DNA of 64,000 bases from Erythrocercus mccallii (GCA_013397435.1 VZRG01000288.1:408349-472348); one strand, 5' to 3'; positions 37,182 through 50,173 are shown, counted from the stretch's first letter. Translations and numbers: made by a program. Notes: generated from the sequence alone by a model not told the origin.

Positions 37182-40100
37182 GTAGGTACCTGCTGCACCC
37201 TGTCCTGCCTGCCTTGCTCCACTGCACCCACAGCAGCCACACGGGCACTCAGCTCCACGGGAACTTTGTGCTGCCTGATTAACGAGGGAGTAATGATGAG
37301 TTTGTGCCATGTCAGCAAAGCCCATGAAAACAACAGTCATAGAAACAGCAGGCAAGCAAAGGATTAGTAGTTATTTAGGAAAAATGCTAACTGCATACTC
37401 TTTAATTTTCATTTGAACTTGTACTCAAGCTTTTTGTTTGTAGGTCTTTTAGATCTGCTTCTTTAGAGTTTCATTTTGCTAGATAGTTTTAATTGATATA
37501 CACAGATTTGCCACAACACATCTGATGTCTGAGTATTGTTAGAAGAAAATTTGTGTGTATTTCTGCTGGGGCATTGCATCTTGCTTATTTTAGTATTTGG
37601 TTGGAAAAACAGGTCAAGTTCAACTTTCTTGTAAGTTCTACAAATCAACACAGGGCTATTTACCCAAACAGTGCATTTGTAAAGCAAATATGAATTTCTG
37701 AAATCCCACAAACCTAAAAAATAAATAAATATGAGAGACTGGCTTGAGCACACCATGGAGCTGGGTGCTTTTCAATTTGGATCACAGCTCTATATGAACT
37801 TGCTTGAGCACACCATGGAGCTGGGTGCTTTTCAATTTGGATCACAGCTCTATATGAACTTCCTCTGTCATTTTGAGTAAGTCTGCAAACTTTCTCAGCT
37901 CCAAAATGAGGCAATAGTTCAAAGTTATTAGGGGAAGGAGTCAATGTTCTCAGGGTGTTTTGGTGACAGCAAATGGGAAGTAGCCGCTCATTAGAAACAT
38001 AAAATGTTCTCTGGGAAAAAAAAAAACCAAACAGAAAACAAAGAAAGATAATTGCATAAAAACAAATCTCTAGTTCTTAGTCCTGCTTACTTTGTATCAC
38101 AGCTATCTTTTTATATGACTATCAAAATATTTAATACAAGGTCTGATTTTGTCACTACATTTTATTCTCAATTCCTTTAGATGGAACTACTGGAACTTAA
38201 ATGTTGAATTTCCCTCTTTTTCCATTCTCTGATTTTTTTTAATTAGGGCTGAGTTTTGGTCTGTTCTAAACCAGACCTCGCTGCTATTTTGTGTGTCTGT
38301 TTCCTAGGAATTTGTTAATTCTAATAAGTTTTGTGATGAGTAGTCCATTTTATCTCCTCAAAGAGAAAATCAGGCTTGGAAAATAAATTGTATGTACCCT
38401 TTGTGTGTCAGTGTTAGCAGAGACATGTCAACACATTTGGGAAAATGTGTACAGTGGTTTCTTGTTCTACTTGTGTAGTGAAAACTTCCAGTTGAACTGC
38501 AGAACAAAACTCTAGGCCAGGGTTTCTGACCCAAGTCTCAAAGAATTATAAAACCATAGAAGGGTGGGAAGAGCCCTTTAGAGCTCATCTAGTCCAACCC
38601 CCTGCCATGGGCAGGGACATATTCAACTTGATCAGGTTGCTCAGAGTTGAGTTCAACCTGACCTTGAACATTTCCTGGGACAGGGCATCTATCACCTCTC
38701 TGGGCAGCCTGTGCCAGTGTCTCACCACTCTCACAGTAAAAAACTTCTTCCTTAACTAATTTAAACTGACCTTCTTTTATTTCAAAACCATTACTCCTTG
38801 ACCTATCACAACAGGCCCCACAAAAAAGTCTGTCCCATCCTTCTTACAGTATCAAGGAGTCTTCTTACCATCTTATTACCATCCTCTAGCCAGGCTGTGG
38901 AATCCCTTGAATAGCCTTTGAGGAAGATTCTTTGTCTTGTCTTACTCCTGAACGTAAGAGTGTGGAATGAAGGGCAGGTGAGGGTGTTTCTGTGGCAGTG
39001 TTCCTGCAGAGACACATTGCCCCATCCCAAGGAACAGAGGCTGTTCCTTGAGCATCGCTACAAAAGCATAATGCTATTTCTGTCTGAGACCAGGCCAGTA
39101 GCAAGGCTGTCACCTGATTGTGAATTGTAAATTGTTGGGGGCTGCTGCAGGGACAGTTTTAAAGCCACAAGGAACTCCTGATGCTCCTTGTCAGCCACTT
39201 GTTGGGAGAGTGCTGCATAGCTGCTAAATGCTCCAGACACTTTTCCTTTGCCTGTTAGGGCTCTTCCTGATGACTAACCCGTGAAACTCTTCTCTTAGGG
39301 CATTGTGGGTGCTAAATGTTTGCACAAGATTACAGAACCGATTGGTTAAATTCAAGGGAAAAAAAGTCCTAGAAAGGGCTGTTAGATACAGTGGCATTTC
39401 TTCCGGCTCAGGAGCTGCCTTAGCATATTCCTGAGACCTGGGAGGGTCTTTGGGAATGCATCCCTGCAGACCTGCCCTGTTCTCATGCTCTTCCAAGGCA
39501 CCAAATGCTGGCTGTGAAGGTCTCATCTGTAACAGTGCCCAGACGTGCACCCTGGGACTGTACCAGTAACCTGCTAGGATGGACCCTGGCACACTTGTGT
39601 CCATGACAGGAGGCCAGTTGTCTGTCTGGAAGACAGAGCTGACTGTTCCAGAGTGGAGCTATCTCATGGTCTTGAGGCTTGGGAATGCTCCCAGGCTTTC
39701 AATGCTCCTCAAGAAATGTAGATCGTGGGAGACTGGACACTGGGTCGGGCACTCACTTTGATGTGATCTAATACAGACATTCCTGGATCTTTTCCTTCGT
39801 GATGCTCCACTGGCTGTGTCTCATCAAGGAGCTGATCCCCGTGGGCACTGGCCTCTGTAGCACAAGCACACACTTTCCCTACTGCTGGCACTTAAGTCCT
39901 TACTGTAAGCCCAGGCACACTGCTGGTTTTGGGACCCTGGATGACCCAGAGGGGAAAGGAGTCTCTAGTGCACCTTCTTAACGGGGATATAGGATGGACA
40001 TGAACCATATTTAGTGCCCTTCTGAAGGGCAGAGCAGTGTGGTGCTTGATGCTTATCTCTGATCCTAGGTGTGTGACACGGCACCGGCAGCAAGCCCTTA

Positions 40101-43100
40101 GCAGGAACATTCCCGCATGGACCACAGAGTGTCTCTCTCCCACCTGGTGGGAGGAATGTGTCCCTCCTGCAGCATCATGAGCAGGATAGGGACAGCAATG
40201 CTCCATACAAGTGTGGGAGGTGCAGGAGTCACAGGAGAGGAGCATGAGAGTGAGTCACAGATCTCTGCAGAGATCTCCTGTCCTGTGTGTGGCACTGAGA
40301 TCTGGCTCAGGGCACCATCCCCTGCTTTCTGCAATCACACAGCCAGGCACGGCTTTTTATGCATAATTCTAATTAGCAATTATTAATTGTGTTCTTATAC
40401 TTTATTCACAGCACTTAGCAGATGCAAAAGACTGTTCAAGTTTGAAGTGGTGCTACTGATAATCACAGATTATTTTCTTTAAAGTTCTCTGCAATCCACT
40501 AGAAAAAAATGTTATTTCCCTATCCTCCCATTGCATTTATATTCCAGATCACCCACTATGGAAGCTTAAATATGGAATCTGAAGACTAGAAGCTGGTCAG
40601 TCTGTTTTCATTAGCCAAGGTGCATGAAATACAAAGAATAAACACCAAGTGTATGCAAGGGGATTTAAAATAGACTTACACAGTGCTTTCAGTTCCAGTT
40701 CTCCACCAAGAAGAAGCCAAGAAACATATTTTTTCTCTTCCCCTACTTCTCCCAAAACACACAAAGACATACAATCTTTGTGCTGACAGGACCCATTTAA
40801 AGAGTTACAGCTGACTCTTGATAATTCTCATTATGTTAATCCACAGACCTGTTAAGTCTCCCTATGAATGATAGTCTGTTTCCAGCTGTCAGCAAGGAAT
40901 TAATAGCACTCTGCTACACTTTGCTATGATGTGACTTAAGATTTGGTTTCGTGACTGCTTTAAGCTGATGTAAGCCTGTGCTGCCTCTGCCCTTCTCTCC
41001 ATAACCTGGCCTCCTCTCCTGCACTATTTCTTGTCCTGGCCCCAGAACTTGGGCATTCAGGACCTGCTCTGGGAAAAAAAAATCAATGATCCAGCTGATA
41101 GGGGAGCTGCATTGTCACTCCTGCTGTGAGCAAGCAGAAGTGTGAGATGCCATAGCCAAGGACAGAAAGCACAGTGGGATTGCTCCTATTGGCAACAGCA
41201 TATATTTAGATTTGTTCGGCAAAACAGATGCTTAGACATATTTCTGTTGGAGAAATGTCCATGGGCACCTTGCTGAAAATATTGTGGCCATGATGAGAGA
41301 TCAAATCCACCTAGATAGGCCAGCTTAGCAGCTCAACTCCTCATTCTGGAAAGCAGACCAAGGCAGAGAGTGATGGAGAACGTCAAAGTCAGAAGTGGGA
41401 CAAAGTTGGTGATTATTTAATAACCATCTTTTCCACTGCAAAAATTAGAGGCGGGAAATGCAAGCAGCAGATGTCAACTTCAGAGCAGACAGGAATGGAA
41501 TTTTGTTCACTCCGTGAATAGCTGAGCTGTGGAACTCATTGCCACAGGATGTTGCAGAAGACAAAAGTTTACATGGATTCAGGAAGCAACAGTGCAAATT
41601 AACGTGAGAAAAATTCATGGAGGGCTTATCAGATGTAGAAACACCAGCCAGACGCAGGATATCCTCCAGCCTCCTGGTAGGCTAGAAGAACATTGCTAGA
41701 CACTTATTCTCATATCTTTCTCAAGTATCTGCCATTGGCTCCCAGCAGGCAGGGATGCTGACCTGACCCAGAGACAGCAGTGCCTGGAGAAGGACCCTCC
41801 ACCACTGAACACAGCCCAAGAAACAACATTAAAGAGTGAACATCCTGTTATGTGGTGAAACTGGCTGCATGTGCACTCTGACTTTGGAGCGCAGTGCTGT
41901 GCTAGGAGCTTTGCAGGTGCTGATTCAGGACACCCAGAGCTGCACAGGCAGGCGTCTTCTGTGCCACCACCCTTCTCCAGCAGAAGATGCTCCAGCAGGG
42001 CAGCTGCTTTCCCAGGGTTGGCAGAACTGAAATAACCACTTGGCAAGGTTGTGCCATTCCACTAGTACCTCCCTGTCCACACAAGAGCGCTTGGCTGTCA
42101 TAAATACCAGCGAATGATCTCACAAAACCATCTCATCACAGCTTTCACAAAGGCCTGGGAAGACCTCCTGCATGACAAGCAGTTACAGATTATGGAATTC
42201 ATGGCTCTCCTCAAAAGTGTTTTCTCCCCACTGCAGAAGCCGGAGACATTAATTTCTCACTTGATTTTTTTTTTCCCTCCTTCAGGTTCTGATTTTGAGA
42301 ACACTTCGGTGCTTGTCAGCACTTCAGGGTATGCAGCACCTCCCCGAGGTGGAGCCAGGGCAGGCTGTTTCTGAGAAGAACAGAGCGAGAGGAGGGAGCA
42401 GGGCATGACACCGAGCAAATGATGGATTTGCTGACAGCAACCTGAGCATGCAGGTTCTTTCTAAGGGCTCTGTTTCATGATCTGAAGTGGAAACAATTAA
42501 ATTACTGGAATACTGAAAGCAGGAGGGGGTTGAGTGTCTTCAAAGTGTGCTCAAAACCATCCTGTCACTACTCTTGTGCCTGGAGAGGCAGAGTCTTTGT
42601 GAGCAATGCTGTTCTGATAGAAGTGGGGACTTTGCATCTCCTCACAGCTTGGGAATTAAATCCCTAGCTTGATCCCCAGGTCTCCCTGTCACTTGCATGA
42701 AGGGGAGATGGAGCGGGACAGGTGGGAGAGGAACTCTTTTTGAATAGATCAAAACCCCTAAGAGGCTTGCTGAGGAGTGACAAGCACTCTGGCTGCTCCC
42801 TTCCTTCAGGTACAACTCAGAAGGCAGCGCTGGCAGCAGGGTGCCAGGCACAGATGGGTGCTGCAGCACTGCTCAGCAGGTCCCTGGCTCCAGACAGCTC
42901 CCCAGCATCTCTGCAGCAGTTTTGCACCCTCTTTTCTTTGGTAGAGCAGTACAGGTGGCTGCATGTGGACAAGGATTTCAGCACTCCCCCAACACAGGGG
43001 ATCTGTGCTCAGTGTGAAATGTCATCTTTCCCCATTCCCCCTGCATCTCCTCCAGTGTCTGCAATTTCTTCTTCTGAAAACTCACACATCATTAACTTCA

Positions 43101-46100
43101 AACAGAGATTGGTGCAGGGTGAATCCTGGCAGAGCAGAAATGCTCAGGTTCAGAAGTGAGCAATTTTAGTTGTTGTCAAGTCCCCTCCTCCTCCACTCTC
43201 TGCCTTTTCCCTGCCCTGCCCCTCTCTGCACGCACACTGGCAGCAGCTGCAGAGCCAGTGGGATGCTTTGCATTCCTGGCAGAGAAAAAATACAGCAGCA
43301 GGTGAAAGGAAGCAAATACAGATCTGGCACTGTCCCTTGCCAAGCTGCTCTGTAAGAGCTCCCGTAAAAACAGACCTGCCTGTCTGGTTCCTGAACCACT
43401 GCAAACTGCTATTTTCAGTGTATCTGTTGAGAATTAACCCATGTCTGAGAAGGGGTAAGGATTTCATTTTAAGGGGAGAGGCTGGGGTCTGAAGCAGCAG
43501 GGAGAGTCAAGTCTGGGCCATGTTCAGAAACGCACACACAGCAGAGTACTCTGTGGTTTTTGCTGATCTTCTCACATTTGCACAAAGATAGACACAGGCA
43601 GCCCTAATTTTGCCCACATGCAGGTTGGGTGCCTGGTAAGATGGAATTTCTCCTGGCAAGGTCTCTGAGTATTCCTCCTCTGCACCGCTAAGCTCCGAAT
43701 TTCCTGCTGTGACAGCGCTGTGCTCTGCCTCTCCCCGCAGGCCGTCCCTGCGTTGACTGCCACGCGTTCGAGTTCATGCAGAGGGCGTTGCAGGACCTAC
43801 AGAAGACGGCGTACAACCTGGACACGCGGGTATGTGTTTGGGCAGGAATGCTTCCCCTTAGCCTTTCTCTCCCAGCGGCCAGGTTTGCCTGTCTGGGTAC
43901 AGCAGACATGACATCTCTGCTGACTCACTCCCATCCCAGCAAATAGGTTCATCCCAAGCACAGATTATTTTTCACAGTCTGCAGAGGTTCATTAATGATC
44001 ATCTAGTCTGACTTCTTGCATAACGGCCTAAGGAATTACCTCAGACAGCCCCTGCACCAAACAGAAAAGCAAAGAAGATACACGAAGGAGAGGAAAACAA
44101 GATAGGTGATTTATTCTCTGCCTCACAACATTCCTTCCAAGCTGTGGACTGACTATTCACTGAGCAGGGGAATAGTAATGAGAATAGAAATGAGCAGGAG
44201 AGGGAAAAGGTGGCAGGCAGGGCTGGCAGGGGAAAGGGAAGCACACACACCCTTGGCTTATGGACTGATATTTCGTGAAAAAGGGAGAAGTGCATTTTTT
44301 TCATGCATTTGTCACAGCACACAGGGGATTCTGCCACTTCACATGCCAGTCTCCAGAGGTCTCAGTGAACAAAATGAGGGCATGTTAAATGCCCCGATTT
44401 TAGTAATTCATACATGTGTGGGTTCGTAAATATGTGCAGACTGGCTAGGGCAGGATTTAGCACAATGGTTCTGCTGCTGTCTGAAGTTGGCAAGAGGCAG
44501 GAGGTCTTTCTCCTCTGATAAAGCCCCTCCATGCATGTCTTGTCCTACCTCTCCTCCCTTTGAGCAAGGCCATGTCTCTTGGTAGGTGAGAAAGGCTCCT
44601 TGCTCCTCTACAGTCACACTCAGCTCAAACTGTCATTCCCAACAAAGCCAACCAAAGGGACATAAACCAATTATGCGTCTCAAACCACAAGGCAATTATG
44701 TAGCTTTGCCTTTGGTTTCTTGTGACCTTGGGCAGCCAGGTCAGGCCCTATACAATAACGTTGGAGTGACTTCAGCTTTCTTGAGCTATCAATATCAAAG
44801 TGATTAGGACAAAATTCTAAGCATGGGTTGCATTCCAAAAGTTTCCCATGCACTGGAGTAATAATAAATAACTCTTAAGTGGTAAAGTGTCAGTAGAGGG
44901 GCTTTACCTCCAGCAGCTGTGCTGGGCTCTTCTGGTGCATAGCAGAGTTCCACCTGTTTGGATTAGGGTCAGCTGAATTGTTTTGTACCTACACATGACA
45001 AATCAAGACCAGGTGCAATTGCAGCTGTGCTGGTTCTTTTACTGTCAACAGGCTTTACGTGGGAAGTTAAAGAATTTTTTTGAATGCAAGGGAAGCAGGA
45101 CAATTCCTTAATCCCACCCACAGAGATATTCAGATGTGTCTGTGATGTCTGTTCTGTCTGGAGAGTGAACTGAGGATGCAGCCCACCAGAGAGCAGCGCT
45201 GTCTTGGAAGAGGTGAGGCAGAATATAAAGGGAGAATCTGGTCCCAGGGTGCCACAAGATGAATTTCTGTTCCTGTGAGGACCTGGACAGGCCTGACATG
45301 CCAAGGCACTGACTGAGACAGCTCCCAGTGTTACAGAGCAAGGGGCATAGGAACAGTGCATCACAAAACCAAACAAAACCAGTTGTTTGTAAGATCACCC
45401 ACCCTTAGACAGCTGAGCTTAACACTACTAGTAAATGAAGGGTGTATTACTGTACACCTTTCCCAACCTTTGGATTGATACTTCAAAGGGCTTTCTATTA
45501 GAGATGCTTTGGTTAAATACAAATTACTGAGTGATGCAGAGATACTAAAATGAAATACAGCAGCCAAGGCCCTACAGATGGCACACTGAGGCCTTCTATA
45601 TTCTGAAAGGTAGAGCTTTCATATCCTTACTTCACTGCTGATGCTTGGCTCTTGCTGATCAGCTATAATTTCTCAAATTTGACACACAAATAACTTCATT
45701 GAATAACTCCTGAGTCTTGGAAACTACAAGGGAACAAGCCCCATGCAGGACTGCTCCTGCATATCAGGGACTTTCTAAGCCAATGCCATCAAGGCCACAT
45801 TTAATTTTTGTAATTGATACCTCTCTTTCACAGTCTTTCAGTTTGCAATTGAGTGCTCCCAGAGCTGCTCTTCCTGCCTGTAAATAGTCCTGAGTGACGC
45901 CCAGGCAGAGTTTGTGGTAGCAGTGACAGCTTGTTGGCATTACTGTGAAATCCAATAAGCCTGTTTGATGTTAAGATGAGTCTATGATTTCTCCTGGGCT
46001 CCCAACAATGGGAGCATTCACTCATCCAAGATTTCATTGTGCAAGCGGGGAGCAGTGTTTAACAGCGCCTGCCATTGCACTAAGCTGATAAGTGAAAGCA

Positions 46101-47629
46101 GGCAAGGAATGTGAACAAGCCCTCTTTACTGCAAAGGTGGATGTCAAAAGTTTGAGTTGAGGAGGATGTAAGGCTAGGGAGGGGAGGGAAAGCCATTCTG
46201 AAACAGCCTGTCCTGCACAAGCTTGCAGTCTGAGAACAAGAAATGAATAACAGAGAGCGGGCACTGCTAGGGGACAGAAGTATTGCTGCCCAAGCAAGGC
46301 AGGAGGGGAGCAGGACCCACGCAGGAGTGCCCAGCTACTCCTTTGGAAACTGCCTTTGTTAATCAGCCCTTCGCTGTGTCTAACGTGTCAGGAGGTATCA
46401 GGTCAGAGGAACACCAGCAGACTGATGACCTTGTTGTTTCACAGAGCTTTGAGATAATTTCTTAACAAGTAGGTTTCAACCTCTAATGGGTGTTTGCAGT
46501 GCAGATGGGAAACTCATTCACAGTGAATTTAAGCCCACTAAGTTATTTTTTCTCCCCTCAAGAAACTCTTCAAAGCCAGTCTGCAAGCTGCTTGAGGGAC
46601 CACAGACCACAGGGTGAAAACCACAAGACATGCTCAGGAAGAAGTTTCTCTTCAGTCACAATTGTACTTGCTGATGTGAATTCCTTGCACCAACAATTTT
46701 GAGTCTCACGAGAAACTGGCTTCTGAAATTATGGTGCCATGCAAAAGATTCAGCCTTTGTTTCTCCAAAAGTGTGACAAGAATCCACAAAATATTTAAGT
46801 TATTTGATCACAAATAAATAACACTTGAATATCTTTAAAGATTTAAAATTAATTTTTCCCCCTGTATATAGGGAAAAAAAGCTCGGAAATGGTTTTCCAC
46901 TGAGGAGCTCCAAATACAACAGCAAGCAATTTAAAATGATGTATATTGGGAATAGTTTTTAAGGTTTTGCTTGAGTACTGATAATAAAGCAATTGTCAGT
47001 AATTTACCTCAGATTGAAATAGGAACCACACACTCAGACCTAGATCTGCCCTGAAAGATTATGAGTTTCAGACAACAGGGTTAAACTGATAGCTGGATTC
47101 AACTCAGAGTTGTCTAGAGAAACAGCAGTGTAACTGAAAGCACAACTGGCTCTTCAGCACTTGCTATCTGGTACAATTAAATTATACAGGACTGAAGGCA
47201 TCATCAACAGGAAGCCATCAATCACCACGAAGGAATTAAGAGCAGTGCAGTTGAAAGTGGAATTTGTTGCAGCGCTTATAAAGGACACTTTAATAATTTT
47301 GACAGCCTACTCCCTAGAAGTTAACTGTGAAAATGAAAACATTCAAACTATAAAAATACTCTCCCTGCATTTCAGTTCTGAATATACTCATTTCATCACT
47401 TTTTCTGGATGAAAACCAGCAATAATAACTATGATTTTTCACTCAGCAGAGCACCTTGGCTACAGCTGTGCAGAGGGATTAGATCTAATCAATTATATGC
47501 TATTTTAAAGCAATATATTCAGTTCTTTGATTTCATGGATTTTTGTTTGGTTTTTTTTTTCAGACAGAAACCCTCCTCCTGAGAGCAGAAAAGAGAGGCC
47601 TGTGTGATTGCTTTCATGCAATACACTGA
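37058..47629 (+). CDS. NICOL1: NICOL1 (C4orf48)-like secreted small protein, copy 2 (three coding exons)
   Basis: The spliced product is 92 aa, from exons 37058-37181, 43741-43829 and 47564-47629. It has a signal peptide with hydrophobic core VGILLLSVLSLL and likely cleavage near LVGA-30. The mature part holds RPCVDCHAFEF (Cys45, Cys48), QRALQDLQKTAYNLDTR and TETLLLRAEKRGLCDC (Cys85, Cys87), ending FHAIH. Cysteine positions, intron phases and the sizes of the first two coding exons equal those of copy 1. The ATG at 37058 is preferred (gcaATGg, G at -3 and +4); an in-frame ATG at 37049 would add three residues. The core exon is GC-rich at third codon positions, unlike copy 1. As with copy 1, function is carried over from the mammalian family: a secreted partner of NELL2-type signalling. 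Whether one copy has changed its role is open. Confidence 0.87.
37742..37861. repeat. Perfect 2 x 60-bp tandem duplication
   Basis: 37742-37801 and 37802-37861 are identical over all 60 bases, starting GCTTGAGCACACC and ending CTATATGAACTT. The lack of any difference points to a recent duplication or an assembly or read artefact. Confidence 0.97.
38545..38890 (-). repeat. CR1 LINE, 3' fragment, antisense
   Basis: It runs from AAACCATAGAAGGGTGGGAA through CTAGTCCAACCCCCTGCCAT and GACCTATCACAACAGGCCCC. It lies inside the first coding intron of copy 2. Confidence 0.88.
41390..41695 (+). repeat. Old CR1-type LINE, 3' region
   Basis: GCTGTGGAACTCATTGCCAC, AGTTTACATGGATTCAGGAA and AAATTCATGGAGGGCTTATC follow in the order seen in old amniote CR1/L3-type 3' regions. 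Strongly diverged. Confidence 0.6.
43741..43829 (+). CDS. NICOL1: NICOL1-like copy 2, second coding exon (conserved core)
   Basis: This 89-bp exon encodes SRPCVDCHAFEF, MQRALQDLQK and TAYNLDTR. The acceptor is ctctccccgcag and the donor CGG|GTATGT. Most silent changes relative to copy 1 are toward C or G. Confidence 0.9.
43830..47563 (+). other. Last intron of NICOL1-like copy 2
   Basis: This 3.7-kb intron holds no repeat or exon that I can recognise. Confidence 0.55.
47564..47629 (+). CDS. NICOL1: NICOL1-like copy 2, last coding exon
   Basis: It encodes TETLLLRAEKRGLCDC, FHAIH and TGA. The acceptor has a long pyrimidine tract (gtttggtttttttttttcag). The exon is phase 0, as in copy 1. Confidence 0.85.
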   Translation, partial: TETLLLRAEKRGLCDCFHAIH

Positions 47630-47635
47630 AATAAA
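47629..47635 (+). terminator. Poly(A) signal AATAAA abutting the copy 2 stop codon
   Basis: The sequence reads TGAAATAAAC, so AATAAA at 47630-47635 follows the TGA directly. T-rich sequence follows at about 47660-47675. If used, the 3'UTR would be only some 20 bases. A later site could equally be used. Confidence 0.4.
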
Positions 47636-50167
47636 CACTAGGATTTGGCCAATGGACATTTATTCATTTTTAAAATGCTGTTCAGTAAATTACAGGAAGA
47701 TACAGAGTGCAAGTTGTGCCCCACCATAAGAAAAAGGATTTTTATCAAAACAGGTATAGCTGAATTAGATTATTTTTGCTTTGTTGTGGTTTATCATTTA
47801 TCATTACTCTATGTGATATTGCATCTGCTAAAATGTTGAGAGAAGAAACACTGCCAAAGTCTTGCTTATGGGTTTTATGAAAGGATAGCATCCTGCTTTT
47901 TTGGTATTTCAAGCCAAAAATTGTCCTTGGACTCTCAAATCAACCTCTTGGCTTATGTGAATTGCCACAGATCTGTGAAAGTCAGTGAAGTCAATTTTTT
48001 AAATGTATTTATAGAAGAATAACATGAAAAGGGAGCTACTTTGCCATGATACATAGATAAACATTTACAAACAAGCAGACTTGGCATTATATAGAAATTA
48101 ATAATTATCAATGACTGCTTGGCAGTCCAAGGAAGGGATTTGTTCCCCAGTTGTATCAATAGTCCAGTGCACAGCAAACACAGTAATCTGTCTCACAATT
48201 TTAATTTCTTCAGAGCCACACAGTAGCTGTGATCTTTTTGGAGAGATTTATTAAGTATCTAATGTGATCAGTAACATTTGTAATCACATGAATACTGCCT
48301 GGCAGTTGAATTGATTGCATCTGCCAAAATCTTCTGGAGAAGTGTCTTTCATTAAGCAAATCACATGCTGGATTGAACCACTCAAACTGGCCTCTACAGA
48401 GAGTTTTGGCAGAGAGCCTACACAATGCCTGCCTGCCCAGGAGTCTCTTGTAAACTGTATTTTAGGAAATACTTAAATCCTACCAAAATGGTCCTTAGCT
48501 CTTGCATGGACTACAGTGCTGATGTTATTGGTATTCCTGCTGCAGCATGAGACAAGAAAGAACAAAACAATTTAAGCAGTGTAGTAGTAGTAGACAAAAC
48601 AACACAAGATTGTGTCTCGTTACTCTTTAAAAGAGAATAGCAAATCCTTTCTCATTGTTTGCATTTTTTCCTTTCTTTTGGGAAGGAGAACAGAAAATGG
48701 CCCCAGTGGAAAGTTCCTGTTGATAATAATAGATTTTTCATTGGGCTTAAAACATCATCCCCAAAGTAGAGACTTGTGTATCAGCTCGAGCATCTATGTA
48801 CAGGCTAGAAACTTTCATACAAACAAGAATATTGGAGCAGGATCAACAAAAAGGTATTCAAAGTCATTTTACTAATTCTTGTCAGTATGTCTCTCTTTCC
48901 ATAAGTGGCTAGTGGTTTTGATACTTTGCTCTCAGCCTGCTCAGTAAATTAGGATGGAAGCTATCTGTATGTTTCCAAACTGCTTCTCTCCCATTTTGTC
49001 TACAATGTCAAACACAGTGAAATAGGGAACTTTGACCCACTGCCAACTTACTATTTCATGTGCAGTCATACTCAGTAACACAAAGGAGTGTGTTGCCATA
49101 TATTTTGCCAAAGTTGTTTGAAAAGTGTGTGGTTCTCAGCAAGGAAAAGCTTCCTCGCACCTGCATGTCAAATAAGAAATCTGCTTTGTCCTTTCTAGTA
49201 CTCCAGCAAACCCCTTTATAGGTCCTTGGGACTTGTTTTGTATACAAGAGAAGCAGCATGACACAGCAACAGCTCCCTTCTGGTAGCATCACACTGCACT
49301 GTGGCACTGGTCAATAGAGCAATAGAGGTTTTCCTCACAGACCAAATGTTATTGTGCAAAGAAAACAGTAGGATTTACACAGCTTCCTTGCAAAATACCA
49401 GTCTTTGGTTTCTTTACTCCCAAGTATATTTGGACCAAAGTAATGCACAGCTTTTTGAGCCAGCTTTTTGTAGGAGATGGAGTCCCAGCACTGAACTTGT
49501 GAATTTTCCAGCACAGCTCCCCTTTTCAGGGGGCAGCATGTCTATGGTTTGGTATTGCTATTGTGCATGCTTATTCTGCTGGTACCCTAAAGAATCTTGC
49601 AAAGTCCTGATGCAAGAACTGGGGGTTTTTGTTCATGTTTTCATTTAGAAAAATGGTTTCTCACAGTTGAGTTTTGATATACGCAGCTTGTTAGGATAGA
49701 AAGGTGGAATGAATGACAAGTGGATGTTGTCTGACTTGCAAAGGGATCAGAGTGACACTGCAATTTAATGTCTGTAACAGAATGATTATTCTGTACTTCC
49801 CTTTGTCTATAATACAACACAATAAAAGGGCAAGATGCATTATAATATTTGGTGTGGTTTGTATCTGATTTGACAAATTGATGGTGTTTACGCATGAATT
49901 AATGTCTGTTCTTTAATTAGGTGGGAAATACACAGAGAAAAATGCTATTTTTAATACAAAAATTAAAATATCTTGAATTTGGGCTAAATGTATTAATATA
50001 TTCTTATTTGTTGAAGTAGAAAATCTAACTCACTCTTATTTAAAATAAAGTTACAGCAATGATTTTGTGAGCTTCTTTAAGGACCCCTTACTTATACTTG
50101 ATGGTTTTGAAAAAGTTCCTCGTAATTTAAGGATAGCATGAAGAAAAAAAAAATGGAGCTAGATAGT
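47636..50167. other. Intergenic DNA after copy 2
   Basis: AT-rich. No exon or repeat recognised. Confidence 0.5.
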
Positions 50168-50173
50168 TTTATT
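50168..50173 (-). terminator. Poly(A) signal for the candidate 97-aa gene
   Basis: TTTATT on the + strand reads AATAAA on the minus strand, about 95 bases past the candidate stop codon. Confidence 0.35.

Larger units (their letters stand above)
37182..43740 (+). other. Intron between coding exons 1 and 2 of copy 2
   Basis: This 6.56-kb intron holds a perfect 2 x 60-bp tandem duplication (37742-37861), an antisense CR1 (38545-38890) and an old CR1-type 3' fragment (41390-41695). No further exon is supported. Confidence 0.6.

Noticed and set aside
36769..37248. 159-aa minus-strand open frame
   Set aside because: It is antisense to the noncoding first exon and signal-peptide exon of NICOL1-like copy 2 and reflects local GC content.
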